Part shown: positions 7,826 through 17,436 of the stretch, piece by piece
How positions within the stretch are numbered: the stretch's first letter is position 1
Layout of the letters: every line of letters starts with the position of its first letter
Assembly: GCA_938008215.1 (NCBI GenBank)
Contig: CALLLS010000030.1
Span: 1-55,271, forward strand
DNA: 55,271 nucleotides
Reading direction: 5' to 3'
Source of the DNA: an uncultured Verrucomicrobiales bacterium
GTDB taxonomy: Bacteria > Verrucomicrobiota > Verrucomicrobiia > Verrucomicrobiales > Akkermansiaceae
Notes under the pieces: generated by a model
Told to the model about the DNA's origin: nothing
Databases searched by the model: none
The model's input: only the letters and a program-made list of their open reading frames with translations
Program-made: the position numbers and the translations under genes

Positions 7826-9889
7826 TTAAAAAGGTAAATCGTCGTCTTCCCCCCATGAAGGCGTGCTTCTGCCTACATTCCATTCTTCAACTAGTTCTCT
7901 GGGGAAGTCATCTAAGAAACGAGATGGCGTTTGGATGAGGTCTCCCCGATAACTTTTAGGGTTAATCATGGGGTAGGTCAGATAGAGTTCATCCTTAGCG
8001 CGCGTGATCGCCACGTAAAAGAGACGGCGCTCCTCCTCCATCGCGTCTTGGTCATCGTTATCAATAATTCTACCATTGGGGAACATCCCATCAGTGAGCC
8101 AGATCACAAAAATCACTTTCCACTCCAGCCCCTTTGCTTGGTGAATAGAAGTGAGCGTCACGGATTCATCATCAGGCTGCTCTTTATTCCCAGACACTTC
8201 ACCATCAACGGTGCTCATGAGAGAGAGTTGTGCGAGGAATTCCATAATATCATCAAAACCTTCTCCGTAATCCATGAGTTGTTGGATATCTTGTTTTCGC
8301 TGCTCATAATTATCAAAAGCGGACTTCATGTAATCATCATAAGCACCTTCCAAAATAGAATAAACCATACTAGAAGGGCGCGCGAACTCTCCCGACTGAA
8401 CAAGCTCATCCAGAGTATAACAGAGTTGCTCCCAACTAGCCCGCGCTTTTTTGGGAGGGCTAAAAGGAAGGAGGAGATCTGAGAATTTCTGCGGGTTCTC
8501 TTCTTTAATGTGCCATCCGGTCGAGACCCAGCTTTGCCAAAGCTTTTCTGCTCCCGCCCCACCTACTCCAGGGAGAAGCATGACCATTCGTTTAAAGCTC
8601 ACTTCATCCTTTCTATTAACTACAAAACGCAAAAAGGCAGAAACGTCTTTAATGTGGGCTTGCTCGAAGAAACGTAACCCACTGGTGATTTGAAAAGGAA
8701 TGTCGCGCCTTGTGAGCTCCATTTGGATCTCTAAGGACTGATGGTGCGCGCGGTAAAGAATAGCCATTTCTTCCAGCTCTACGCCTTCATCACGAAGCTC
8801 TAAAATTCGTTGCGCCACAAAGTTCGCTTGCATTCCAGGATCATCTAAGGCGACAAGAGCAGGCAAGGCGCTCCCTCCTTCCCGATGCGCTTTTAAATCT
8901 TTTTTAAACTGGCGCGTGTTCGCCTTAATAGCAGTATTAGAGAGTTCAAGAATTTCAGGAACACTGCGATAATTCGACTCGATCCGATAAACCTTAGTGC
9001 TTGGGTAACGATCAGGGAAACTTAAGATGTTATCCATGTCCGCACCCCGCCAAGAGTAAATGGATTGAGCATCATCGCCCACCACCATGACGCTTTGTTT
9101 CTCCCCAATAAGACGGTGAATAAGACTACTCTGGACGTAATTCGTATCCTGAAACTCATCAACAAGAAGGTGTTGGAACTTACGCTGGTAGCGAATCCGC
9201 AAGTCCATATTATCATCTAATAATTTAAGGGTGTTACGCAATAGATCATCAAAATCCATTGAATTCACATCCATTTTTTTCTTAGCATAGGATTGCTCAA
9301 CCTCTTTGACTTCCTCAATCCATTCCTCAAAGTAGGGGTAATCCGTTTTAATCACATCCTCTACTGGCGCACCCGTGTTTTGAGAGAGAGAAAAAATTGT
9401 CAATAAGACGTCGGATTTAGGGAAACGCTTGGATTTAGTGTCAATATCGCACGAGGCGATCACAGAGTTAATCAACGATTTCTGGTCATCGCGATCCATG
9501 ATAGAAAAGGAGGAGGTGAATCCTAGCTCGTCTGCGTGTCTACGTAAGATACGGTTACAAACCGAGTGGAATGTCCCGCCCCACAGATCAGAAATATCCA
9601 TCGGGACTAGCTCGCGAACTCTTTCTAGCATTTCTCGAGAAGCCTTATTCGTAAATGTGAGCAGCAGAATGTTCTTTGGCTCCACTCCTTTTTCGATCAA
9701 ATAAGCTACCCTATAAGTCAGTGTTCTAGTCTTACCAGAACCAGCGCCCGCGATCACTAAGGCAGGACCAGGCTCAGAACTTACGGCAGCATATTGCTCA
9801 CTATTAAGCTCTTTTTCATAATCAAGGGAGAATGCACGCCTAGGCGGCGGTGAGTCTAGATTATAAGAACGTCCCATACTTTCAGTCAA
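7826..9889 (-). CDS. UvrD/PcrA-type superfamily 1A DNA helicase
   Basis: This ATP-dependent 3'-5' DNA helicase acts in repair and conflict resolution. Motifs in order are the Q-motif LNSEQYAAV, Walker A AGAGSGKT (47-54), motif Ia TFTNKAS, motif II DEFQDTN, motif III VGDDAQSIYSWRGA, motif IV NYRS, motif V TSIHQAKGLEWKVIFV and motif VI FYVAITRAKDELYL. At 687 aa it is slightly shorter than E. coli UvrD (720 aa). It ends DDDLPF, a tail common in this family. UvrD, PcrA and Rep cannot be separated from sequence alone here. It is a single gene in a run of minus-strand genes. Confidence 0.92.
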   Translation of the reverse strand: MTESMGRSYNLDSPPPRRAFSLDYEKELNSEQYAAVSSEPGPALVIAGAGSGKTRTLTYRVAYLIEKGVEPKNILLLTFTNKASREMLERVRELVPMDISDLWGGTFHSVCNRILRRHADELGFTSSFSIMDRDDQKSLINSVIASCDIDTKSKRFPKSDVLLTIFSLSQNTGAPVEDVIKTDYPYFEEWIEEVKEVEQSYAKKKMDVNSMDFDDLLRNTLKLLDDNMDLRIRYQRKFQHLLVDEFQDTNYVQSSLIHRLIGEKQSVMVVGDDAQSIYSWRGADMDNILSFPDRYPSTKVYRIESNYRSVPEILELSNTAIKANTRQFKKDLKAHREGGSALPALVALDDPGMQANFVAQRILELRDEGVELEEMAILYRAHHQSLEIQMELTRRDIPFQITSGLRFFEQAHIKDVSAFLRFVVNRKDEVSFKRMVMLLPGVGGAGAEKLWQSWVSTGWHIKEENPQKFSDLLLPFSPPKKARASWEQLCYTLDELVQSGEFARPSSMVYSILEGAYDDYMKSAFDNYEQRKQDIQQLMDYGEGFDDIMEFLAQLSLMSTVDGEVSGNKEQPDDESVTLTSIHQAKGLEWKVIFVIWLTDGMFPNGRIIDNDDQDAMEEERRLFYVAITRAKDELYLTYPMINPKSYRGDLIQTPSRFLDDFPRELVEEWNVGRSTPSWGEDDDLPF

Positions 9890-9936
9890 AATATTGATTC
9901 TTAGTAACTAGCAAGGCGTTCTGAGATAAATATTAA

Positions 9937-10146
9937 CTACTCCCCGTCAGATGCCTTTTTCACATCATTAAGAGCAGCGATAAACTCATCTAAAATTTCT
10001 GCGGGCACCATGATGGTGTCTCTATTACCCGATACGTCTTCTGTAATTTTTACTACTTTCCCTCGGGCGTTTTCCTTAAGGTCGATAAAGAAGACTTTTC
10101 GATCAGCTACAATTTTCTCGGTATGAATCAATTCGCTATTTTGCAC
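9937..10146 (-). CDS. PUR-alpha-like nucleic-acid-binding protein (DUF3276)
   Basis: This 69-aa protein has the layout of the small PUR-domain/DUF3276 family: a strand with a basic pair (IVADRKVFFIDLKEN), a second strand GKVVKITED, a third strand TIMVPAEIL and a C-terminal helix EFIAALNDVKK. The family, common in Bacteroidetes, spirochaetes and Verrucomicrobia, binds single-stranded DNA or RNA. It lies 47 bp upstream of the UvrD-type helicase in the same direction, so co-transcription and a shared role on single-stranded DNA are plausible but inferred. Confidence 0.7.
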   Translation of the reverse strand: MQNSELIHTEKIVADRKVFFIDLKENARGKVVKITEDVSGNRDTIMVPAEILDEFIAALNDVKKASDGE

Positions 10147-10203
10147 GGATTTAGGTGTTAGTATTAACAGTCAAAAATAGGTAGCTTATTGTCAACGACG
10201 ATT

Positions 10204-11178
10204 TTAAACGCTCACTAAGCCTGTCGCTTTTCTCACTCTAGAGAGGACAATATTTGCGTTTTCGCGGGCTTTTTCTGCTCCTTTTGCCAGAACCTCATCA
10301 ATGTAACCGGGTTCTTTTTTAAGCTCCTCTTTTTTATCTCTCATGGGGGAAAAGTAGTCCCAATACGCATCAAAGAGACGTTGCTTAAAGTCTCCGTATC
10401 CCATGCCGCCTGCTTGGAAGTCTGCAACCATTTGGGACATTTCTGCTTCATTGGCAAAGAGTTTGTAAAGGGCGATGATGTTCGAGCCTTCGATCGGTTT
10501 TGGCTCTTCTAAGGGGGTGGTGTCTGTGACGATCTTCATGACCACTTTCCTCACTGACTTCATGGTGTCTCCAAAGAGGGGAATTGTGTTTCCGTAACTC
10601 TTACTCATTTTTTCTCCATCGGTGCCGGGCACTTTAGCGATTTCTGTCCGAATCCGTGGTTCGGGCATAGTGAGGAGTCCTTCACCATAGACGTCATTAA
10701 TTTTGGCCACTATGTCCCTTGTTACTTCGAGGTGTTGCTTTTGGTCTTCTCCAACGGGGACGACATTTGCGTCATAGAGTAAGATGTCTGCTGCCATGAG
10801 GACAGGGTAGGCAAAGAGCCCATGGTTGGCGGAGATTCCCTTAGCCACCTTATCTTTATAGGAATGACAACGTTCTAGAAGTCCCATCGGGCACACGGTG
10901 GAAAGTATCCATGCCAGCTCATGCACTTCAGGAATGGCAGACTGTCTAAAAAACACGGCTTTGTCTGGGTTTAAGCCACAAGCGAGAAAATCGATAGCGA
11001 GCTCTTGGATATTCTCCGCAAGTTGCTTCGGGTCTTGCGTGCTCGTCATGGCGTGATAATCCGCAATGAAGTAAAAAGCCTCCCCCTTTTCTTGGAGCTG
11101 GATTGCTGGAAGCATGGCTCCGAAGTAATTCCCGATGTGGAGTTTTCCGCTCGGCTGCAGTCCTGTCAAACTTCTCAT
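10204..11178 (-). CDS. trpS: Tryptophan--tRNA ligase
   Basis: This class I aminoacyl-tRNA synthetase charges tRNA-Trp. I chose ATG 11178 because family members begin at the conserved TGLQPSGKLHIGNY; the longer frame from 11220 adds 14 residues with no family character. The HIGH-type motif is HIGN and the class I lysine loop is EKMSKSYGN. The ~324-aa length matches bacterial TrpS, and GEDQKQHLEVTRDI is the ATP/dimer region. It is divergent from the peroxiredoxin-like gene at 11338. Confidence 0.95.
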   Translation of the reverse strand: MRSLTGLQPSGKLHIGNYFGAMLPAIQLQEKGEAFYFIADYHAMTSTQDPKQLAENIQELAIDFLACGLNPDKAVFFRQSAIPEVHELAWILSTVCPMGLLERCHSYKDKVAKGISANHGLFAYPVLMAADILLYDANVVPVGEDQKQHLEVTRDIVAKINDVYGEGLLTMPEPRIRTEIAKVPGTDGEKMSKSYGNTIPLFGDTMKSVRKVVMKIVTDTTPLEEPKPIEGSNIIALYKLFANEAEMSQMVADFQAGGMGYGDFKQRLFDAYWDYFSPMRDKKEELKKEPGYIDEVLAKGAEKARENANIVLSRVRKATGLVSV

Positions 11179-11337
11179 GAGAAAAACATGAGAAGTAGTC
11201 TTGTGAACGTCAACGTACAAAATGTATTTTCCAATGAATGCGGTGTTCCGTTTTTACTTCATTATGATTGGGCGATGAAGAAAATCATTTGCGCGATGGA
11301 AAAGTGCTTCTACGTTCGAAAAGAATATTGAAGAAGA

Positions 11338-12312
11338 ATGATGCGAACGGATAGATGTACAAGTGGCAGTTGCCATACTCCTAAGTGGATGAGATGGTCT
11401 CTAATTGGGGCGGGCATCTTCGGAATTCTTTTTGCATCGTGGTGTATATTCTGCCCTGATAAATGGTTCAGCTCATGCGGAATGGCGTCTGTCACCTATC
11501 GAGAAACATGGATGACGGTGGGAATGCTTAACGGCGTATTAGGGATTGGGCTTTTACTGGCAGCGACAAACCCGATCCGCCATTGGCCTGTCGTCCTCCT
11601 TGCTCTGCTTGCTAAAACTTTTGCCTGTGTTGGCTTTACGTGGGCGTGTTACAGGGGCGTGTTTCCTCTTAAGTCAGCGTATCTCATCTTTTTAAATGAT
11701 CTCATTTGGGTTTTCCCACTTCTCGCTATTCTTTGGAATACGATTCAGACCTATGCAGGGCGCGCACCTTTAAGAGAGAAGCCCTACACACTGAAGGAGG
11801 CGATGGAGAATTATGAGCTAAACTCTGGAGAAACTTTATTAGAAGCATCTCAGAAAAACACGTTAACCGTCGTGTTTCTTAGGCACTTTGGGTGCACCTT
11901 TACACGGCAGTTGATGCGAAAGCTGGACAGCCTTAAAAAAGACTCTGAGCTAAACAAATCCCGCTTAATCCTCGTGCATATGTTACAACACGGAGAGGAA
12001 AAAGCGTATTTACATAGTGAAGAAATCGCTCGTGTTTCAGACCCATACTGCGAACTTTACCGAACTTTCGGTCTCGGAAAGGGAGGGGTTTTAGAACTCT
12101 TTGGTCCTACGGTAGTGCTTCAGGGTATCTTGGCACTTATTAAAGGGTGCGGAGTAGGTCATTTAGCGGGCGATGGGTTACAACTACCTGGAGCATTTCT
12201 GGTGAAAAATGGTGAAATCATTAAAGCACAGAGGGCAAAAACTGCGGCGGATTTACCTCAGCTCGAAAAGCTGTTCATTACGAGCCTACCAGCTACAAAA
12301 GTTATCCAATAA
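11338..12312 (+). CDS. Membrane-anchored peroxiredoxin-like (AhpC/TSA-2) protein
   Basis: The 324-aa protein joins two parts. The N-terminal ~140 residues form about four membrane helices (including LIGAGIFGILFASWCIF, VLGIGLLLAATNPI and FLNDLIWVFPLLAIL). The remainder is a thioredoxin-fold domain of the peroxiredoxin-like/AhpC-TSA-2 type, with FLRHFGCTFTRQLM at the active-site position and a later GAFLVKNGEI strand. The usual second Cys of G-C-x-F-C-R is Thr here, so a CxxC redox pair is absent. Tandem ATGs at 11338/11341 follow GAAGAAG. Substrate and partner are unknown; a role in membrane-proximal thiol chemistry is inferred. Confidence 0.65.
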   Translation: MMRTDRCTSGSCHTPKWMRWSLIGAGIFGILFASWCIFCPDKWFSSCGMASVTYRETWMTVGMLNGVLGIGLLLAATNPIRHWPVVLLALLAKTFACVGFTWACYRGVFPLKSAYLIFLNDLIWVFPLLAILWNTIQTYAGRAPLREKPYTLKEAMENYELNSGETLLEASQKNTLTVVFLRHFGCTFTRQLMRKLDSLKKDSELNKSRLILVHMLQHGEEKAYLHSEEIARVSDPYCELYRTFGLGKGGVLELFGPTVVLQGILALIKGCGVGHLAGDGLQLPGAFLVKNGEIIKAQRAKTAADLPQLEKLFITSLPATKVIQ

Positions 12313-12367
12313 AGAAAATCATTTTTTTACTGCCTTCTGGAGGCTGTCGTGTTTAGTAAAATATACC

Positions 12368-13408
12368 ATGACTAAGGTAACAGATGTGAACATTACCAAA
12401 AACGAACCTCTATCAGCACCTACGTCGTTGTGTGCAGAGATTCCTAAAACCGACGCTCAAAGAGAGTTCATCTCACAATCACGAAAAGAAATCGCGGATT
12501 GTATTCACGGGAAGTCGGATAAATTTTTACTCATCGTTGGTCCATGTTCGATCCACGATACTGAAGCAGGTTTGGAATATGGCAAAAAGCTCGCTGCGCT
12601 TGCTGAGGAAGTAAAAGATAAGATTCTCATTGTCATGCGCGTCTATTTTGAAAAACCTCGCACAACCGTCGGATGGAAGGGGCTTATCATGGATCCTAAT
12701 CTTGACGGCTCTGACGACATCGCTACAGGACTTATTAAGGCCCGCACTTTTCTCCGTGAAATTATAGACTTAGGTTTACCTACAGCCACCGAGCTCCTGG
12801 ATCCCATTACGCCGCAATACATTGCAGATCTCATCTGCTGGTCGGCAATCGGCGCACGTACATCAGAAAGCCAAACACATAGACAAATGGCTTCAGGTCT
12901 CTCCATGCCTCTCGGATTTAAAAATGCCACGAGCGGAGACCTAAAAGCAGCGACCAATGGAATCCTAGCGGCCAGCAAACCACAAACATTTTTAGGTGTA
13001 AGTCCTGATGGGCGAGCGTCTGCGGTAACGACAGCTGGAAATCCAGACTGTCACCTCATCCTTCGCGGTGGTGTAAACGGACCCAACCACACCAAGTCAT
13101 TTGTGGATAAGACCTGCGAAGTATTAAAAGCAGGCGGACGCCCTGAAGCTGTCATGATCGACGCTTCCCATGCAAACTGTGCAAAAGACGATAAACAGAT
13201 GCCTCAAACTTATCGTGAAATCCTAGAGCAACGCGCAAATGGTGATAAGCGCATTTCTGGAGCAATGGTAGAAAGCTTTCTAGAGGCTGGGAACCAAAAA
13301 TTAATCTCAGGGTTAGACGGTCTTACATATGGACAGTCTGTTACGGACAAATGTATTGATTGGGATACCACCGTTAAGCTTGTAAAAGAAAGCTACGAGG
13401 CTCTTTAA
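12368..13408 (+). CDS. 3-deoxy-7-phosphoheptulonate (DAHP) synthase, class I
   Basis: This enzyme condenses PEP and erythrose-4-phosphate in the first step of the shikimate pathway. I chose ATG 12368 (346 aa): family members start close to this point, and the upstream open frame overlaps the previous gene. Signature stretches are LLIVGPCSIHD, RVYFEKPRTTVGWKG, GARTSESQTHRQMASGLSMP and the metal-site DASHANC. It is the AroF/AroG/AroH type; which feedback class is not visible. Pyruvate kinase, another PEP-using enzyme, follows in the same direction. Confidence 0.94.
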   Translation: MTKVTDVNITKNEPLSAPTSLCAEIPKTDAQREFISQSRKEIADCIHGKSDKFLLIVGPCSIHDTEAGLEYGKKLAALAEEVKDKILIVMRVYFEKPRTTVGWKGLIMDPNLDGSDDIATGLIKARTFLREIIDLGLPTATELLDPITPQYIADLICWSAIGARTSESQTHRQMASGLSMPLGFKNATSGDLKAATNGILAASKPQTFLGVSPDGRASAVTTAGNPDCHLILRGGVNGPNHTKSFVDKTCEVLKAGGRPEAVMIDASHANCAKDDKQMPQTYREILEQRANGDKRISGAMVESFLEAGNQKLISGLDGLTYGQSVTDKCIDWDTTVKLVKESYEAL

Positions 13409-13465
13409 TCTAGGTCTTTCATTCCTCCTTGACACTTTCTTGGTTAGGCAGACTGAACTTTCTTG

Positions 13466-13471
13466 TATAAT
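13466..13471 (+). promoter_or_regulatory. Perfect -10 box upstream of pyruvate kinase
   Basis: TATAAT lies 36 bp before the chosen pyk ATG. The best -35 at a normal distance is weak (TTAGGC, spacing 16); the perfect TTGACA further up is 31 bp away, which is too far. The box shows that translation should begin after it, supporting the 13508 start. Confidence 0.4.
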
Positions 13472-13507
13472 CTTGTTCAGTCAGCATATATTCTCACACA
13501 ACACATC

Positions 13508-14950
13508 ATGGACTTCCGCTCAAAAAACACCAAAATCACTGCCAAAATCTCCGATAGAAAATGTGAGCCTGCATTTATAAAAGAGCTCTACGAAGCAGGC
13601 TTAGATGTTGCATGGTTTAACACTGCGCATCAGGATGAAGAAGGGACGCGCAACGCCATGAATAATGTGCGGGAGGTGTCTGATAAGATCGCCATTATGA
13701 TCGACACGAAAGGTCCTGAGGTGAGAACGATAGACTTTGAGGAAGAACCTAGAGAATATAAGACTGGGGAAAAAGTGCGCCTTACTGGGAATATAGCAGA
13801 CCATGATTACGCTAAAGACATCATTGCTGTAGATTATCCGAACTTTCATTTAGAAATTCCAGTAGGGAAACAAATCCTAATCGATGATGGGTCACTTGGA
13901 CTGACTGTGGAAAAAGTAGAGGAAGGCTCTATTCTCTGCAATATTGATAACTCTGGCGTTCTGAAGAAAAGAAAGAGTGTTAATGTGCCAAATACGCATA
14001 TTGACCTCCCCACTCTCACAGAGAAAGACCTAAAATTCCTCAAGTTTTCAGCGGAGAATAATATTGATTTCATCGCCCACTCCTTTGTTAGAACAAAAGA
14101 AGATGTGTTCGCGGTCAGAGATGTTCTTGATTCTCACGGAGGACAAGGGATCAAAATTATTGCGAAGATTGAGAACCGCCAAGGGGTAACAAATATTGAC
14201 GAGATTTTAGATCATGCGGATGGTGTAATGGTCGCTCGTGGCGACCTAGCCGTAGAAGTTCCAGCGGCGGAAGTCCCACTGCTCCAGAAAACAATGATAG
14301 AAGCGGCAGCCAGACGTGGTAAGCTTTCCTTCGTTGCTACGCAAATGCTAGACAGCATGATTGAGCACCCTCGTCCGACTCGTGCGGAAGTATCTGATAT
14401 TGCTACTGCAATTTTGGATGGAGTAGATTCCACCTGCTTAAGTGGTGAAACTGCTTACGGTGACTACCCTGTAGAAGCGGTTCAGACAATGTCTAAGGTT
14501 TCTCTGGATCTTAAAAAGAACCGGATGCATACGAACCCTTATAATATTCAGGAAATTATTGGTACTTCTAAACGTGAGTATTTCTTCGCCCGCTCCGCCT
14601 TTGAAGCCGCACTAGAACTAGATGTGCAAGCCATCATCGTTCCTACTGTTTCGGGGAAAACCGCTGAACACATTTCCAGCTTTCGCTCACGCAAACCAAT
14701 TTACGCCTTCAGTTATGATGCTCGTGTCCTCAGGCAGCTCATGGCCAAACATGCTGTGCGAGTACAAAATATTAACGAAATTATTCATGATACAGATAAG
14801 CTAGTGACCGCTTGTGTTAAACAGCTTGTCGATAATGGCGATATTTCTGAAGACTCCATTCTGGCAATCGTAGCGGGAACTGCACATCCAGCTCCTAAAC
14901 GCTGTAGCTTCTTAGAAATCGGTGCGGCAGGCGATCTTATCAAGGAATAG
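13508..14950 (+). CDS. pyk: Pyruvate kinase, with an altered active-site motif
   Basis: This protein makes pyruvate and ATP from PEP and ADP at the end of glycolysis. The ATG at 13508 (480 aa) is chosen because the longer frame contains the -10 box. Family motifs are MIDTKGPEVRT, IAKIENRQGV, MVARGDLAVEVP, ATQMLDSMIEHPRPTRAEV and LSGETAYGDYP. The N-terminal motif reads LDVAWFNTAHQ, where relatives carry V-x-R-x-N; the phosphate-binding Arg is Trp here. The NTAH variant itself occurs in Bacteroidetes-type enzymes. All other catalytic stretches look intact, so I keep the assignment but flag the residue. Confidence 0.9.
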   Translation: MDFRSKNTKITAKISDRKCEPAFIKELYEAGLDVAWFNTAHQDEEGTRNAMNNVREVSDKIAIMIDTKGPEVRTIDFEEEPREYKTGEKVRLTGNIADHDYAKDIIAVDYPNFHLEIPVGKQILIDDGSLGLTVEKVEEGSILCNIDNSGVLKKRKSVNVPNTHIDLPTLTEKDLKFLKFSAENNIDFIAHSFVRTKEDVFAVRDVLDSHGGQGIKIIAKIENRQGVTNIDEILDHADGVMVARGDLAVEVPAAEVPLLQKTMIEAAARRGKLSFVATQMLDSMIEHPRPTRAEVSDIATAILDGVDSTCLSGETAYGDYPVEAVQTMSKVSLDLKKNRMHTNPYNIQEIIGTSKREYFFARSAFEAALELDVQAIIVPTVSGKTAEHISSFRSRKPIYAFSYDARVLRQLMAKHAVRVQNINEIIHDTDKLVTACVKQLVDNGDISEDSILAIVAGTAHPAPKRCSFLEIGAAGDLIKE

Positions 14951-14959
14951 TCATTCAGG

Positions 14960-17425
14960 TCAGATCCATAGACTAGAAAGCGACTCTGCCAATAGTTCTT
15001 TATTAAGAGGCTTAGTAAGGTAGCCGTTCATGCCTGCTTCCTCACATGCCTTTTCATCCTCTTCCATAGCGTTCGCTGTGAGTGCTATGATACTTATATC
15101 TTGATACCCTTTTCCTGCATCTCCGGCGCGGATTAATCGTGTTGCTTCCAGCCCATCAAGATTGGGCATTCGCATGTCCATCAGAATTGCCTCATACTTC
15201 TTTGGCGAAGCATTTAGTAATTTGAGAACCTCTAAGCCATCATTAGCAATATCAGACTGATACCCGAGAGACTTCACAACTAAGCTCGCGAGCTGAGCAT
15301 TAATAGCGTTATCTTCTGCAATCAGGAGGGCGCCTTTACCTTCTGGGATATTTTTACCCGCGGGCGTGATCGTCTGAAAAGTATCTTGTAGCTCTGAGCA
15401 GGAGCTTAATGCTTTCAGAAGAGCCTTAGTCAGTTCCTTTTCTCTAATTGGTTTAAAGAGAACTTTAGAAAAACCTATTTCTAATGCTAGTTCCTTTTCA
15501 CCCGTCATGCGAGCAGAGGTCATGAGAAGCATAGGAATTTGAGCCCCTTCTGGCATTCTCTTCACACGCTTCCCAAACTCTAAACCATCCATTTCAGGCA
15601 TCATCATGTCCGACAGAATAAGATCTATTTTTTCTTCCTGTAGAATGTGAAGGGCTTCTTTTGCCGATGAGGCAACGATGGAGTTCATCCCCATTAAGCG
15701 AAGCCTTCTAGAGGTCACTAGTCTATTCATTTCATAATCATCTACTACTAGGATATTCTTCCCCTTTAGCTCATCTGGAGTCATTTCATCTAGTAAATCA
15801 GTAGAAGCCTCATTGAGCGGGAGCTCTAAGGTAAAGGTGCTTCCCTTTCCTTCTGCAGAGTTAGCGTAAATCCGGCCTCCCATCTGCTCTGTCAATCCTT
15901 TACAAATCGCTAAGCCTAAGCCTGTTCCTCCATACTTGCGTGTCGTAGATGCGTCTGCTTGATGAAATGCCTGAAAAAGTTCTTCTGCCTTTGTCTGGGA
16001 AAAGCCTATTCCAGTATCCTTTACTAATACTCTCAGTCTGTTCTCATTTATTAACTCTGCCCTGACCAAAACAGACCCTTGAGCCGTAAATTTAAGAGCG
16101 TTAGAAACTAAATTCATAAGAACCTGCCTCACACGCATTGCATCTCCGCATATCCACTGTGGAAACTTAGTGCTTACCTCATAAAGAAGCTCTATATTCT
16201 TAGCGGAGGCTGTCTGACCGTATATATCTAGAGTGTCTTCTATACATTCACGTAAATCATAGTCCGCTTCATCAAGCTCTATTTTACCGCTTTCGATACG
16301 TGAAAAATCCAGAATGTCGTTGATGACATTCAACAGTAGGTCTCCACTGCGGCGAACCATTTCTAGGTTTTGCCGTTGTTCTGCACCGAGCTCTGAGTCT
16401 AAAACTAGATCTGTGAACCCAATGATTCCGTTCATAGGAGTCCTGATTTCATGACTCATCATGGCAAGGAATAGAGACTTCGCCTCATTCGCGCGCTCAG
16501 CTTCTTCTTTAGCTATTCTCAGTGAAGTCTCAAACTTCTTACGCTCTGTGGCATCGCGGACAATTCCTTGTACAATTTTTCTCTCTCCTAGTTTAAAAAG
16601 GTTAGCGGATATTTCTGTAGTAAATACTGAGCCGTCTTTTCTAATTTTCTTGGATTCAAATCTACTGCTCCCAGTTTCAATTACCTCATTAAAAGCCTGC
16701 ATGCTCACCTCCAGCGCTTCAGGTGGGTGAAGATCAGTTACTTTCATTTGCTTTAGCTCATCTAAGCTATATCCCATCATCTTTTGGTATTGCTTATTTG
16801 CATCAAAGATTCGTCCTAAATCATGATCTGCTTGAATCAAAACTATACCATCTAAGGAAGAATCAAAAACGGTCTGGAATTGTTGCTCTTGCTCCAGAGC
16901 CGTTTCCTGTTTTTTCTGTAATTCGGTATTATCTCTTATGCTTGTTTGGATCGCACTCTTTCCACCATAATCAACATTATGGGATAATACCTCTACTGGG
17001 AAAATGGAGTGGTCTGCTCGGACGATCCATGAACGAAAACGATGCGATTTATTAGATTTCAGGTGGTCGGAAAGAGTTTGCCAAATTTCTACACTCTTCT
17101 CTGCTTTAAAAAGGCTTTGTATGCATTGTTGTTTCAGCGTTTCACTAGATACTCCTAGCATATTACAAAATCTATTGTTGGAGGTAATTATTTCTCCACT
17201 TATAGTATGAATGATTATTCCATCCATCGAGCTATCAAAGAGGTCCTCTAAGAGCTTTACGTTTGCTTGTAGCTCTTGGTTTATTTGAAAGACGTTTTGC
17301 TTCAGTTGCTCATTTGCATTATGAAGCTCCAGGCTCTTTTCCTCTAAAAGCTTCTCTGTTTCAGCACGCGCAAGTCTCTCACGCTGTAAGCGCTTCTTCC
17401 ACTTTTCCTCCTCACTAAGACTCAT
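14960..17425 (-). CDS. Hybrid sensor histidine kinase (coiled coil-PAS-PAS-HisKA-HATPase-REC-REC)
   Basis: This 821-aa cytoplasmic hybrid kinase has no membrane segment. An N-terminal coiled coil (residues 1-60) leads to two PAS domains (about 60-170 and 180-295). The HisKA domain has the phosphoacceptor H-box MMSHEIRTPMNG (His325). The ATPase domain has N, G1 and G2 boxes (NLVSNALKF, VKDTGIGF, GGTGLGLAI). Two receiver domains follow, with DMMMPEMDG and DMRMPNLDG around the phosphoacceptor Asp. It starts 12 bp after the H-NOX gene stop. H-NOX proteins commonly regulate such kinases, so this one probably receives the NO signal through the separate H-NOX protein. Confidence 0.93.
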   Translation of the reverse strand: MSLSEEEKWKKRLQRERLARAETEKLLEEKSLELHNANEQLKQNVFQINQELQANVKLLEDLFDSSMDGIIIHTISGEIITSNNRFCNMLGVSSETLKQQCIQSLFKAEKSVEIWQTLSDHLKSNKSHRFRSWIVRADHSIFPVEVLSHNVDYGGKSAIQTSIRDNTELQKKQETALEQEQQFQTVFDSSLDGIVLIQADHDLGRIFDANKQYQKMMGYSLDELKQMKVTDLHPPEALEVSMQAFNEVIETGSSRFESKKIRKDGSVFTTEISANLFKLGERKIVQGIVRDATERKKFETSLRIAKEEAERANEAKSLFLAMMSHEIRTPMNGIIGFTDLVLDSELGAEQRQNLEMVRRSGDLLLNVINDILDFSRIESGKIELDEADYDLRECIEDTLDIYGQTASAKNIELLYEVSTKFPQWICGDAMRVRQVLMNLVSNALKFTAQGSVLVRAELINENRLRVLVKDTGIGFSQTKAEELFQAFHQADASTTRKYGGTGLGLAICKGLTEQMGGRIYANSAEGKGSTFTLELPLNEASTDLLDEMTPDELKGKNILVVDDYEMNRLVTSRRLRLMGMNSIVASSAKEALHILQEEKIDLILSDMMMPEMDGLEFGKRVKRMPEGAQIPMLLMTSARMTGEKELALEIGFSKVLFKPIREKELTKALLKALSSCSELQDTFQTITPAGKNIPEGKGALLIAEDNAINAQLASLVVKSLGYQSDIANDGLEVLKLLNASPKKYEAILMDMRMPNLDGLEATRLIRAGDAGKGYQDISIIALTANAMEEDEKACEEAGMNGYLTKPLNKELLAESLSSLWI

Positions 17426-17436
17426 GACAAGCCTCC

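Noticed and set aside
11179-11220. Longer N-terminus for trpS
   Set aside because: The extra 14 residues have no family counterpart, and the conserved start of TrpS follows the ATG at 11178.
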